From Facklamia hominis CCUG 36813 (GTDB lineage Bacteria > Bacillota > Bacilli > Lactobacillales > Aerococcaceae), in contig NZ_JH932292.1 of the NCBI RefSeq assembly GCF_000301035.1, positions 586,339 to 650,338 on the forward strand: DNA of 64,000 nucleotides. The letters are read 5' to 3'. The position numbers and the translations under genes are program-made. Positions 18,781 through 27,389 of this stretch are shown here, in pieces. Below the pieces are notes generated by a model. That model was not told where the DNA came from, ran no database searches, and saw only the letters and a program-made list of their open reading frames with translations. How positions within the stretch are numbered: position 1 is the stretch's first letter; every line of letters begins with the position of its first letter.

Positions 18781-19794
18781 CTATTCATCTAAACCTAAAT
18801 CCTCACTGAGTCGTTGAATCAAGGATCGAATTAATTCTTGGTTAATCTTTATCGAAGCTTTATCGTTGGGGTTTTGATAAATCAATAATAAAGCATCTGC
18901 CAAACGGGATACATGATAGGACACAGCTGCCGGTGTAATTCCCAATTCCTCAGCAATATCTTTTGCTTTCCACTCTGCCTGACTCGCTCGCACCAATACT
19001 TGGTAACGCGTAGGGTCCGACAAGAGCTTCAATAAATCAAAAAAGTCCTCCTGACTCAATTCATGACCCGTCCATAACTTTTCGTGACGGGTCGATAGTA
19101 ATAGTATTCCTTGATTTTGGTGTTTCATAATAATCAATTGAGGAAAAATAGGTGACAATATCGTCACCCAAATCTCATCAAGCTGCAAGCCTTCAATAAA
19201 ATCTGTTGAGATCATTGGTAAACGCCTCAAAAGATCCTCAACATCTAGTCGCTGAGCATAATCAGACCGCTCTTTTTCATACTGCCGATAAATTGGTTGA
19301 TAAAATCGATCTAAGTCAAAGACCAATTGACAAAAGCCATCGATAAAGGCCAATGGATCATGAATCGCCTTAGCCCACGCCCAATATTGCTCAGTTGTAA
19401 AAGACTCTTCTAGTAGTAAATCAAAGATTTCTGCTGCGCTGAGTGCTTCTGGTTGATCAGCTTGAAGCAATTGAGCCAACATTTTTAGAATTGTTGCTTC
19501 ATCCATTTGACCTAATAATTCAATCAAAGACTCAATATCGTCAGGGAATTTTGGAAAACAGTCGATTAACTCCGTCACAAAAAACTGACCATTAGCTTGT
19601 AAATAAAAGCTGTTAATCGAAGAACTCAATCGTGCTAACTCTTCTTGAACTTGATCGAATACTGACTCATCGGCAGCTAATATATGTCGCCACTGACCAA
19701 TAAGATTGCTATATTGGTCATCAAATTGGCCAATGGAAGGCAGCATGAGTAGTTCGTAGCAATAAGCCGACGATTCATTGATCCGTGTTTTCAA
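18781..19794 (-). CDS. ArsR-family transcriptional regulator with long N-terminal domain
   Basis: The 337-residue protein has a winged helix at the C-terminal end (LLKLLSDPTRYQVLV, then AKDIAEELGITPAAVSYHVSRL, about residues 245-310). This is the ArsR/HTH_20 pattern, here preceded by about 240 residues of unknown all-alpha-like sequence, whereas ordinary ArsR proteins are near 100 residues. The start is TTG (19792-19794) immediately after the MFS stop, with AAAGGA upstream; no ATG suits better. It is co-transcribed with the MFS gene and probably represses the operon through the palindrome at 21072-21095. Confidence 0.8.
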   Translation of the reverse strand: MKTRINESSAYCYELLMLPSIGQFDDQYSNLIGQWRHILAADESVFDQVQEELARLSSSINSFYLQANGQFFVTELIDCFPKFPDDIESLIELLGQMDEATILKMLAQLLQADQPEALSAAEIFDLLLEESFTTEQYWAWAKAIHDPLAFIDGFCQLVFDLDRFYQPIYRQYEKERSDYAQRLDVEDLLRRLPMISTDFIEGLQLDEIWVTILSPIFPQLIIMKHQNQGILLLSTRHEKLWTGHELSQEDFFDLLKLLSDPTRYQVLVRASQAEWKAKDIAEELGITPAAVSYHVSRLADALLLIYQNPNDKASIKINQELIRSLIQRLSEDLGLDE

Positions 19795-21051
19795 TTAGAT
19801 CAAATCCTTTCTGCGTTGAATCATTTGATAAATAACATATAGGGTTAAACTTAACATACTTACAAAGAGGCTGACCACTAATAATTTCAAAGAAAGAAAG
19901 TTCATTAAGATAACTGTCACTCCGCCAATAATCACCACTCCGGAAGTAATTAGGGTTCCAATTGAGGACATGGTTAAAGAAATACGTTCTTCCGGCAAAT
20001 GATTCATAAGATAGGCATTAAATTTAGGTCCAATTGCTCCCGATACCAAAGCCAAAAAGAAAATCGTTGCAAAAAAGGCGTAGACATTTCCCAACCATAA
20101 ACTTAGATAGATAAACACACCTGCTAGAGCACCTAAAAATAGCTCCTGGTAAAGACCCAAATGTTTGAATATGGACATGGCCAATAAAGACCCAATTAAT
20201 TGCCCAATTAATAGGATAATGGGAAATAAAGCGATTGTTTGTGTTGCAGACCCTATAACAAAACCTGGTACTTGGTCAATCGACAAAACCAATAGATTAT
20301 TCAATGCCGCCAAAACCCCATTTAATAAAGCTACAATAATCAAGATATTCATCATATGAGGTAAATCTCTAAACTGTAAATAAGCTAATTTTAACCTTTT
20401 TATAAAGTTGAGCGAATCCTGATCTGATTCTTTTTGATCCGTTTCTAATGGCCGGTCGATAAACAAACGCTTGATTTGTGGGGTTATACGCCACACTATT
20501 AAAAAAGACAGTAAAAAAGTCATGGAATTAATCAAGGCAATCTGACGATACGAAAAATATAATAAGAAAATGGATCCCGATGAGAGAAAAATTACTTGAC
20601 CCGCTTGCAAGAGGGCTTGCTTAAAACCCATGGCCGACTCACGTTCTTCATTATTTAAAACCCGCAGAGAAACTGGGATAAAAAGCGATGACTCATATTG
20701 TCCTGCCAAATCAGAGATTAAATTAATCAAGCTGAAGCCTAGCACTAAATACAAGGCTGCTTCAAAGGACATCAGATAGGCAACTCCCAAATAAAGGCCT
20801 ACTCGTAATAGTTGTGTCTTTAATATGGCACTGATCTTATTAGACGTCCGATCAGCTAAATCTCCCGTAAAAATAGCTGTCATTAAGGGAATCATCTCCG
20901 ATAAATAGATAATAGACATGGCTAAAGTAGTTTGCGGAATATCTAAGACATATCGCATCATCACTAAGTAATATAATGAATCCCCAAAATTTGAGATTAA
21001 ATCAGACAAAGTTAAGGACATAAATAGCTTATTCGACAAAATCTGTTTCAT
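19795..21051 (-). CDS. MFS transporter, 12 membrane segments
   Basis: The 418-residue protein has about 12 hydrophobic helices in two halves separated by a hydrophilic loop near residues 200-220 (PLETDQKESDQDS). The loop GDLADRTSNK near residue 60 is the MFS motif A. It resembles the MFS_3/enterobactin-exporter-like group common in Firmicutes. The pairing with a regulator and a palindromic operator suggests drug or metabolite efflux induced by its ligand; the ligand is unknown. The gene directly abuts the regulator gene. Confidence 0.85.
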   Translation of the reverse strand: MKQILSNKLFMSLTLSDLISNFGDSLYYLVMMRYVLDIPQTTLAMSIIYLSEMIPLMTAIFTGDLADRTSNKISAILKTQLLRVGLYLGVAYLMSFEAALYLVLGFSLINLISDLAGQYESSLFIPVSLRVLNNEERESAMGFKQALLQAGQVIFLSSGSIFLLYFSYRQIALINSMTFLLSFLIVWRITPQIKRLFIDRPLETDQKESDQDSLNFIKRLKLAYLQFRDLPHMMNILIIVALLNGVLAALNNLLVLSIDQVPGFVIGSATQTIALFPIILLIGQLIGSLLAMSIFKHLGLYQELFLGALAGVFIYLSLWLGNVYAFFATIFFLALVSGAIGPKFNAYLMNHLPEERISLTMSSIGTLITSGVVIIGGVTVILMNFLSLKLLVVSLFVSMLSLTLYVIYQMIQRRKDLI

Positions 21052-21071
21052 AATAAAGACTCCTTTAATAA

Positions 21072-21124
21072 AAAGTTAAACAATTGTTTAACTTTAGTTT
21101 AAAGGATTATTTTGATTAAGTCAA
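21072..21124 (-). promoter_or_regulatory. Promoter and 24-bp perfect palindromic operator of the MFS/ArsR operon
   Basis: On the minus strand TTGACT (21119-21124) and TAAACT (21096-21101) are spaced 17 bp. Immediately downstream, 21072-21095 is a perfect palindrome with half-site AAAGTTAAACAA, covering the transcription start. A further GTTTAA half-site lies in the -10 area. This fits autorepression by the operon's own winged-helix regulator. Confidence 0.8.
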
Positions 21125-21173
21125 CGTTTAATTTTAAAAGTAAAATCGCCATTTTATTCAACATATATTTAAC

Positions 21174-22244
21174 TTAGTTCAAAATACGATTTCGCTTTTT
21201 TGCATAAGTTGTCGCTCCTGCTAAACACGCCGATAAATAAGCTTCAATATTTTTTTCGCTCGTCGCGTAAGGTATTCCACAACCCGGCCCGATTATAAAT
21301 CCCTTCGAACTATCCCAAGCTTTAGTAAAACAATCATCAACTTCTTCACGAATATCAGAGGAGGTCCCTTGATAGATCGTCTTAACGGGAGCTACGTTGC
21401 CTAGAAGACACACTGAATGCCCTAGATGATCTTTAGCGAGTGATAGATCGACGATCTCATCTAAAGAAAAAATATCCACACCAATTGAGATGATATCATC
21501 CAAAATTTTAACAGTATTTCCACAAATATGTAGAATGACCGAAGACTGACAAGCATGCATGTGTGCCACCAAATCTGTTAAGTAAGGTTGACAAAATAGC
21601 TTAAATTGCTTTGGAGAAATTAGTGATGTCGAGGCGACTGGATCCGAAATCCAGAAAAAGACACCTAATTCCGCAAAGGGCTCAATCATCTTTTTGAAAA
21701 GATTGGTAATGATTCGCAAGGCTTGGTGTATCTGATCGGGTTGCCGTCGCAAGGCCCGTAGTACATATTCCGCCTCCATTAATGAAGTCAAGGCGGTTAA
21801 AGGTCCTGGAATTTCGAATTGGATAATGGCTCCTGGACCGAGAACCTTAACCATTTTTTGACAGGCTTGATACAACTTAAATAAATTAGGGTCCTTAGCT
21901 ATTTCTGCTTTAGAAAAAGTTAACCCCAATACCTCATCAATGCTTGCACAAGCATAATGATCCACAGCTGGTGCCGAATCTGGAAAATCTAAAAGTCGGC
22001 TTCCCAAAGCTCGTCCCAATCCGTTCAAACCGTAATCCACATTCAGATGATCATAACAATATCGCTGATAGAGAGCAATTTCCTGATCAGCAATCGAATC
22101 GGCTGACGCCTGCCCTTGTAGGTAATTTTGGCCATTTAACTTGGATACAATACTATTATGGGTGAATTCGATCGGTAGCCGATCCAATTCTTGACCCGAT
22201 AATAACGCTTGTCGTCTTTCCTTAGGAGTCATGGCTTCTATCAT
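21174..22244 (-). CDS. Uroporphyrinogen decarboxylase / MtaA-like family protein
   Basis: The 356-residue protein belongs to the URO-D/cobalamin methyltransferase fold: MTPKERRQALLSGQELDRLP at the N-terminus, LHICGNTVKILDDI near residue 240, CLLGNVAPVKTIYQGT near 285 and IGPGCGIPYATSEKNIEA near the C-terminus. The HICG and GCG motifs match the zinc-binding MtaA/CmuA branch, which moves methyl groups to coenzyme M or homocysteine-like thiols, more than true HemE. No corrinoid protein or heme gene is nearby, so the substrate is unknown. I start at ATG 22242-22244 because AAGGAGGAG precedes it; an upstream ATG lacks a ribosome site. An extended -10 (TGCTATGCT, from 22284) lies upstream. Confidence 0.8.
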   Translation of the reverse strand: MIEAMTPKERRQALLSGQELDRLPIEFTHNSIVSKLNGQNYLQGQASADSIADQEIALYQRYCYDHLNVDYGLNGLGRALGSRLLDFPDSAPAVDHYACASIDEVLGLTFSKAEIAKDPNLFKLYQACQKMVKVLGPGAIIQFEIPGPLTALTSLMEAEYVLRALRRQPDQIHQALRIITNLFKKMIEPFAELGVFFWISDPVASTSLISPKQFKLFCQPYLTDLVAHMHACQSSVILHICGNTVKILDDIISIGVDIFSLDEIVDLSLAKDHLGHSVCLLGNVAPVKTIYQGTSSDIREEVDDCFTKAWDSSKGFIIGPGCGIPYATSEKNIEAYLSACLAGATTYAKKRNRILN

Positions 22245-22483
22245 TAGTAATCTCCTCCTTAAAATAGTACAGCTCACTTTCTAAGCATAGCACATTCTTT
22301 GTTAAATTCCTCACATCGATATTTATAATTATCAATCCATCGAACCCGCTAGTAATGCCACTTTAGAGATTTATCTAGATTATTTATTAGAATATTTTAT
22401 AAGTCCATTCTCCCAAGACTGGTTTTTTTTCAAGAAAGAGGCTATAATGCTTGCATTCGAACATATATAAAGGAGTATCCCTA

Positions 22484-23863
22484 TTGAAACATGCATTGAT
22501 TAAATTGACCCCACCCCAGAAGATTGCTTTAAGCTTTCTGTTAGTGATTCTTAGTGGATCATTACTCTTGTCACTACCCATTAGTCAGCTTGCTAGTTCC
22601 CAAGCAAACTACTTGGATCATTTATTTATTGCCGTTTCTGCTGTTTGTGTAACTGGACTTTGGACGCAATCGATTCATGACTCGTATAACATACTAGGGC
22701 AAGTTATAATGATGATCTTGATCCAAATCGGTGGCCTAGGCTTAATGACGATCATTGGATCAATCTATCACGGACTGGGACAGCGAATTGAACTAAAAGA
22801 TCAGATCACAACTAGCCAGGCCCTTAACCGTAGCTCACAACAAAACTTAGGTGAATTCCTTGGACGAATTATTCGCTACACGGCAGTCATTGAAGGAACA
22901 GGCGCCCTCCTTTTAGCGGGATTCTTTGTCCCACATTTAGGTTGGGGTCGCGGATTATTTAACGCTATTTTCACAGCCATTTCCGCCTTTTGTAATGCGG
23001 GCTTTGACTTAATGAGCAACGATTCCCTCACTTACTACAATGACAATCCTCTATTGTTAATAACCATCATGGTCCTAATCGTTCTTGGAGGAATTGGCTT
23101 TGCTGTTTGGTTCGATGTCGCCGATCAATTTCAAGCCTATCGTCAAGCTAAACGCGGCAAAAAAATAGGTTACTATCTACGCCATCTTAAAACCCATACC
23201 AAGCTCATGATTCGTGCCACCCTGGCTCTAATTCTTTTAGGAACCTTGTTCATCTCCCTGCTTGAATGGCACAACCCTGATACGCTCGGTCCCCTCTCAA
23301 GTGGTCATAAGTTGCTAGTGGCTTTCTTCGAAAGCATCACAATGCGCACGGCCGGCTTTTCAAGTATCGATTACACCAAGGCACATCCTGTAACCTTGTT
23401 ATATTTTATTGCCAATATGTTTATCGGTGGTGGATCAGGAGGGACAGCCGGTGGTTTAAAGGTAACCACTTTTGTTTTAACCTTAATGCTGGCCATGCAG
23501 GAAATCCGCCAGTCTCGTTATGTTTCTTATGACTACCATACCATTCCTACTTCGACTGTGCGGTCTGCCTTCGTTCTCTTTTTGATCTATATCAGTCTCT
23601 TGCTAAGTGGATCTGCTCTACTACTCGCCTTTGAGCCAGACATTAATTACCTGTATCTCCTGTTTGAATCCATGTCAGCCCTTGCCACTGTTGGAGTATC
23701 TGCTAGCTTAACACCCGGTCTGTCGACCGCAAGTCATTTAGTTTTAATCGTCCTCATGTATGCAGGTCGGATCGGTCCCATGACACTCTTATTAAGTTTA
23801 CATGGTCGCCAACGAAATAAATACGATGTTGAATATTCACGCACAGAAATTATTATAGGATAG
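22484..23863 (+). CDS. ktrB: Ktr/Trk-type potassium channel subunit
   Basis: The 459-residue membrane protein has the four pore-loop filters of the TrkH/KtrB family: AVCVTGLW, AFCNAGFD, MRTAGFSS and LATVGVSA, in four repeated M1-P-M2 units. The glycine-rich stretch MFIGGGSGGTAGG near the third repeat is the intramembrane gating loop of KtrB. It carries K+ inward with the downstream RCK subunit. The start is TTG at 22484, chosen because AAAGGAG (22469-22475) is 8 bp away; an upstream in-frame TTG lies before the ribosome site. A TATAAT -10 (22443-22448) precedes it. Confidence 0.93.
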   Translation: MKHALIKLTPPQKIALSFLLVILSGSLLLSLPISQLASSQANYLDHLFIAVSAVCVTGLWTQSIHDSYNILGQVIMMILIQIGGLGLMTIIGSIYHGLGQRIELKDQITTSQALNRSSQQNLGEFLGRIIRYTAVIEGTGALLLAGFFVPHLGWGRGLFNAIFTAISAFCNAGFDLMSNDSLTYYNDNPLLLITIMVLIVLGGIGFAVWFDVADQFQAYRQAKRGKKIGYYLRHLKTHTKLMIRATLALILLGTLFISLLEWHNPDTLGPLSSGHKLLVAFFESITMRTAGFSSIDYTKAHPVTLLYFIANMFIGGGSGGTAGGLKVTTFVLTLMLAMQEIRQSRYVSYDYHTIPTSTVRSAFVLFLIYISLLLSGSALLLAFEPDINYLYLLFESMSALATVGVSASLTPGLSTASHLVLIVLMYAGRIGPMTLLLSLHGRQRNKYDVEYSRTEIIIG

Positions 23864-23873
23864 GAAGAATAAA

Positions 23874-24545
23874 ATGAAAAAAAATCGCATTATTGGAATT
23901 TTAGGTTTAGGACTTTTCGGTTCAGCCTTAGCACGGCGCTTAGCTAGTCACGGAATTGAAGTAATTGCTTGTGACATCGTCCCCGACCACGTCAATGAAA
24001 TTGATGAAGAGTTAACAATCGGAGCCATTGGTAATTTTACAGATCTTGATTTTATGCGAGAAACAGGCTTTGGTAACTGTGATATTATCGTTATCGGAAC
24101 AGGAGCCAATCTTGAAGCCTCTATTCTCGGTGTTTTAAATGCTCAAGAATTAGGCGTACATAGAATATATTGCAAAGCCAAGGACCAACGCTCAGCCAAG
24201 GCACTTAAAGCAATCGGAGCCTATCAAGTTATTCTGCCTGAAACCGAAACAGGCTACCACCTGGGTGACCTACTGGCTCGTCAGTCAGTGGAAGATATTG
24301 TCAACCTAGATGACCAGACAGCCATTGTCGAATTCTATGCTCCTGAACAATGGTGGAATAAGGAAATGAACCACCTCAAGCTCCGCCAAAAATTTGATTT
24401 AAATATTATCGGCTTACGCCAAAAACCTGGTGAAATCTTAAACACTAAATTCCCTGCCAACTATACTTTCAAGGCTGGTGACATCATCGTAGCAGTCGCT
24501 AATATTCAAATCTTTGACCAAGTAGACTACCTAGAAAGAATATAG
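23874..24545 (+). CDS. ktrA: Ktr/Trk regulatory RCK subunit
   Basis: The 223-residue cytosolic protein begins with a Rossmann nucleotide-binding fold (GILGLGLFGSALARRL, then the acidic D in VIACDI) as in RCK/TrkA_N domains. A TrkA_C domain (about residues 140-220) ends in AGDIIVAVANIQIFDQVDYL. It gates KtrB in response to ATP/ADP and possibly c-di-AMP; the latter is known for KtrA homologues and not visible here. It is 10 bp downstream of ktrB and shares its transcript. Its TAG stop forms the first bases of the repeat array that follows. Confidence 0.93.
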   Translation: MKKNRIIGILGLGLFGSALARRLASHGIEVIACDIVPDHVNEIDEELTIGAIGNFTDLDFMRETGFGNCDIIVIGTGANLEASILGVLNAQELGVHRIYCKAKDQRSAKALKAIGAYQVILPETETGYHLGDLLARQSVEDIVNLDDQTAIVEFYAPEQWWNKEMNHLKLRQKFDLNIIGLRQKPGEILNTKFPANYTFKAGDIIVAVANIQIFDQVDYLERI

Positions 24546-24657
24546 AGTGCGAGCAATAGCGCTTTGGGGCGCTGCAATAAGTGAGCACCCGAAGTGCTTG
24601 AAAAGCGTTCGAGGGGAATCGCTTATTGACAAGGCCAAGCTTTTGTGAGCACGTTTT
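24544..24657 (+). repeat. Structured tandem repeat, unit 1 (114 bp)
   Basis: The unit opens with AGAGTGCGA and closes with TGTGAGCACGTTTT, so its ends pair (GTGC/GCAC). Inside, AATAAGTGA pairs with TCGCTTATT (9 bp), then CCCGAA with TTCGAGGG, around an apical stem AGTGCTT/AAGCGTT. It lacks the extra hairpin of units 2 and 3. Confidence 0.75.
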
Positions 24658-24660
24658 ATG

Positions 24661-24828
24661 AGAGTGCGACAACTTGCGTTTACCTAACGGATGTAAGACT
24701 GTAAGTTGCTAAAGCAACAACAGTCTCAGCATCCCCTGTAGGCTAAGCAAAGCATGGACAGGGCGATTGGAAATCGCACAGGACGTGATTTGCTTAGAAC
24801 TCAGGGGATGCAAGTTGAAGCACGTTTT
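24661..24828 (+). repeat. Structured tandem repeat, unit 2 (168 bp)
   Basis: The borders are the same as in unit 1 (AGAGTGCGAC ... GAAGCACGTTTT). The stems are AACTTGC/GCAAGTT, GCATCCCCTG/CAGGGGATGC (10 bp), CTAAGCAAA/TTTGCTTAG and an apical GCGATT/AATCGC. An additional hairpin AGACTGT...ACAGTCT follows the conserved string TACCTAACGGATGT. Confidence 0.75.
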
Positions 24829-24832
24829 AAAT

Positions 24833-24996
24833 AGAGTGCGAACAATTGCGATTACCTAACGGATGTGAGACTGTAAGTCGCTAAAGCTACAACAGTCTCA
24901 GCATGCGCCGCAGCGGTAAGTGAGCTTTCGAAACACTCAAAGAGTGTTCGAGAAAGATCGCTTAACGTCCAGGCGCTGCAATTGTGAGCACGTTTT
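24833..24996 (+). repeat. Structured tandem repeat, unit 3 (164 bp)
   Basis: The borders are AGAGTGCGAA and TGTGAGCACGTTTT. The stems are CAATTGC/GCAATTG, GCGCC/GGCGC, TAAGTGA/TCGCTTA and CTTTCGAACACT/AGTGTTCGAGAAAG-like. It shares the TACCTAACGGATGT plus AGACTGT...ACAGTCT module with unit 2. Confidence 0.75.
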
Positions 24997-24999
24997 GAC

Positions 25000-25115
25000 A
25001 GAGTGCGACAAAAGTCGTTAGGAGCCGTTGAGCTAAGCAAAAACACGAGCATTTTCAAAGAAAATGTTGAGGGTTTTAGCTTAGAGTCTAGGCTCTGACT
25101 TTTGGAGCACGTTTT
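25000..25115 (+). repeat. Structured tandem repeat, unit 4 (116 bp)
   Basis: The borders are AGAGTGCGAC and GGAGCACGTTTT, followed by a fifth partial start (AGAGTTCCAACA, 25119-25130). The stems are AAAAGTC/GACTTTT, GAGCC/GGCTC, CTAAGC/GCTTAG and an apical CATTTTC/GAAAATG. The 25131-25188 remainder before the terminator shows nothing recognisable. Confidence 0.75.
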
Positions 25116-25188
25116 AACAGAGTTCCAACAAATACATCTACCCTCTCATCAGTCAATGACCCTTGATAAACTTACTGATAAATTAGTT

Positions 25189-25240
25189 AAAAGACTGGAT
25201 CCATTGAAAAACTTACTCAATGGATCCAGTCTTTTATTTT
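25189..25240. terminator. Strong bidirectional terminator
   Basis: A 19-bp perfect stem starting AAAAGACTGGATCC (25189-25207 with 25217-25235) has T-rich flanks. It ends the ktrAB/repeat transcript and the convergent YdcF-like gene. Confidence 0.92.
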
Positions 25241-26226
25241 TATCCTTCCAACCAAGCAAAAACCACTAAACAAATAGCAATGAAGGCTAAAATATGCTCT
25301 TTCTTCTTTAAATACAAGAAACCAACATATTCACGAATATATGCATTTAAGGAAAAAAGCCAATCGGCTGACGCAGCAATCCCAATTAAGGGAATATCCA
25401 ATTCATCCGCAATCAATAAAGCTCTCAGGAGATGATAATAATTAGTTACCAAGGCAATGTGTGCCGGAAAGTTAATCAATTGCTTACAAAAGAGGAGGTT
25501 TTCATAAGTAGTGGTCGATCGATCTTCTTGAAGAATCTGTTCTGGATCTACTCCACGTTCCTTAATATAGTTTGTCATAGCTTGGGCTTCCGATACCAAC
25601 TCATCCTCCCCCTGTCCTCCCGACATAATCAAGCGACTCTTAGGATTCAAATGAAATAGTTCAATCGCCTTATCCAAACGACGTGCCAACGTGGGGCTTA
25701 CCTGATCGTGCTGAAGTCCTGCTCCCAGAACAATAATATAATCAAAATTCTGACTTTTCGATCGTCCTAAATTTAACAAACTTGCTAAATTATAAATACT
25801 CAATAGAATCAGTGCATAGATAAAACCTACTGCCAGAAACCAATAACATAATTTGAACGCCCAGTGGACGGATTGAAGATGACGCAAGGAAGGATTCGCC
25901 CATAAAAAACTGGCAATAAAGAGAGTTAACAATAAGCATCCCAGTGAAAATAGTCGCCTACCTTCTGGTTTAAAAACCATTAGGCTATTCAACAAGACCA
26001 AAAGCGGTCCAGAAAAGACCCCAATCCCAGCCCCTAGCATCAGTAAACTCGCAAAAATCTTTTTGAACCAAGAACTTGTCTCCAAGTAGGTAAAATAGCC
26101 AATAAGCAGCACTAAGGACAAACTCAAAAAAGCCAATAAGCCTAACAAGATCGTATGCGGTCGCTTAAAATAATAGTATAACAGCACCAAAAGACTCATT
26201 GCTAATAATAAGTATAATAAAACCAA
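25240..26226 (-). CDS. YdcF/ElyC-family membrane protein (DUF218)
   Basis: The 328-residue protein has an N-terminal half of about five to six membrane helices (residues 1-155) and a DUF218 domain (about 160-310). The domain carries YIIVLGAGLQHDQVSPTLARRLDKA, SRLIMSGGQGEDELVSEAQAM and the conserved YENLLFC segment, and ends with a last hydrophobic stretch. ElyC/SanA/YdcF relatives affect envelope polysaccharide precursor handling or vancomycin sensitivity in Gram-negatives; the Gram-positive role is not settled. It is monocistronic. Confidence 0.85.
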   Translation of the reverse strand: MVLLYLLLAMSLLVLLYYYFKRPHTILLGLLAFLSLSLVLLIGYFTYLETSSWFKKIFASLLMLGAGIGVFSGPLLVLLNSLMVFKPEGRRLFSLGCLLLTLFIASFLWANPSLRHLQSVHWAFKLCYWFLAVGFIYALILLSIYNLASLLNLGRSKSQNFDYIIVLGAGLQHDQVSPTLARRLDKAIELFHLNPKSRLIMSGGQGEDELVSEAQAMTNYIKERGVDPEQILQEDRSTTTYENLLFCKQLINFPAHIALVTNYYHLLRALLIADELDIPLIGIAASADWLFSLNAYIREYVGFLYLKKKEHILAFIAICLVVFAWLEG

Positions 26227-26296
26227 GCCCTCACCTACTTTTTTGACATTAGCTCTATTCTAACATGTCAATAAAAAAAGTAACAGCTAAACAGAT

Positions 26297-26332
26297 AGAA
26301 AAAGAGATGGAAGAAGACTCTCCCATCTCTTT
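26297..26332 (-). terminator. Terminator of the GntR/ABC operon
   Basis: On the minus strand AAAGAGATGG and CCATCTCTTT form a 10-bp stem with a 12-base loop, followed by TTTC. Confidence 0.8.
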
Positions 26333-26341
26333 AAAGCGGAA

Positions 26342-27379
26342 TTAGCTCACTGATAAACTAACAATTCGGTAATCCTTGCCGGTCGATAATTCTGCCGAAG
26401 CTAATTCTTTCATACTTGCTAGATCATAAACCTTTATTTTTTGATCCTTAGTAATCAGGTAAAGACGATCATCTACAAATTGAAGGTCTAAGATCGTCAG
26501 CTCTTCAAAAAGCGTTTTTTCCTTAGTCGTATTAAGACTTAATTGTGAAATTTTAACTTGATCTTCCGAATATAAGACCTTAAAAACTTGATCTTTATAA
26601 AAATAATATTGACTCTGACGATCAGTGATTTTTAAAGATGTTTTTTTAATTTTAAGTGTTTCAGGATTTAGACGATAGACTTGAAAGTTAACAGCTCCTT
26701 CCGGATCAATCATCGATGAAGTGGCTTGGTCTAGGTCTTGTTCAAGAATAAAATCTGACGTTGAGCGAATTGTACTCATGGCATAATAAGATGGATCAAT
26801 CCCTTCAACAAGCCGTTCATCTAGAATAGCGCCACTTTTAGCATCTAGCGTTAACACACATAATCCCCCATCCGTCGAATAGATCAAATAATCTGCCCGA
26901 TCGGTATGTACAACTTGACTAATATAAGGAAATTGCGTATTTTTTAAGGTATAGCTTATCTCATAATAAGTCTTTTCAGTAAGATTTAATCTGACAATTG
27001 CCATCTGTCTTGGGCTCGTATTTCTAATCCAAAGTTGATTATTAAAATAAGGAGTAAATCCCTCTAAATTTGGCCGATTTGGTAATGGAAATTGACGATA
27101 GATCGCTTCTTTGTTAATCGATTCTTGATCCACGACATTCATAAATGAATCTAACTCTAAGGGGTTGGACTTACCTTGATAAACATCTATCCGCTCCATT
27201 GGACCATTAGGCTGTGACTCTAAGAAGAAACTAAGTTGGCGATCCTTTAATAATTCGGCTTGTCCCTTAATCTCTTTTAATTGAACTTGATTCAAGGCCC
27301 ATAAAGGCATGCTCCAAACAATGAGGACAAATGCCAGAACCACTCCAATAGCTCCCATCGCTAATTTTTTTCGTTGCAT
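26342..27379 (-). CDS. Membrane-anchored protein of the YtrA-type operon, probable beta-propeller
   Basis: The 345-residue protein has an N-terminal anchor or signal (MQRKKLAMGAIGVVLAFVLIVWSMPLWA) and an extracytoplasmic region with many short beta-strand repeats (DYLIYSTDGGLCVLTLDAKSG, QYYFYKDQVFKVLYSE, DDRLYLITKDQKIKVYDL). These have the look of a WD/YVTN-like propeller. I do not recognise a named family. It is the last gene of the gntR-ABC ATPase-permease operon, 10 bp after the permease, so it probably works with that transporter as a sensor or accessory protein. Confidence 0.65.
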   Translation of the reverse strand: MQRKKLAMGAIGVVLAFVLIVWSMPLWALNQVQLKEIKGQAELLKDRQLSFFLESQPNGPMERIDVYQGKSNPLELDSFMNVVDQESINKEAIYRQFPLPNRPNLEGFTPYFNNQLWIRNTSPRQMAIVRLNLTEKTYYEISYTLKNTQFPYISQVVHTDRADYLIYSTDGGLCVLTLDAKSGAILDERLVEGIDPSYYAMSTIRSTSDFILEQDLDQATSSMIDPEGAVNFQVYRLNPETLKIKKTSLKITDRQSQYYFYKDQVFKVLYSEDQVKISQLSLNTTKEKTLFEELTILDLQFVDDRLYLITKDQKIKVYDLASMKELASAELSTGKDYRIVSLSVS

Positions 27380-27389
27380 ATGACCCCTC

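Noticed and set aside
24852-25058. Minus-strand ORF of 68 codons inside the repeat array
   Set aside because: It lies across two repeat units, has no ribosome site and its composition follows the repeats; it is a by-product of the array.
24544-25115. Kink-turn-like motif in the repeat borders (GA opposite GA next to GTGC/GCAC)
   Set aside because: Only one unpaired base lies on one strand instead of three, so the k-turn consensus is not met.
24544-25130. Repeats as a possible CRISPR array
   Set aside because: Units are 114-168 bp, imperfect and internally structured, with no short identical repeats or unique spacers and no cas genes.
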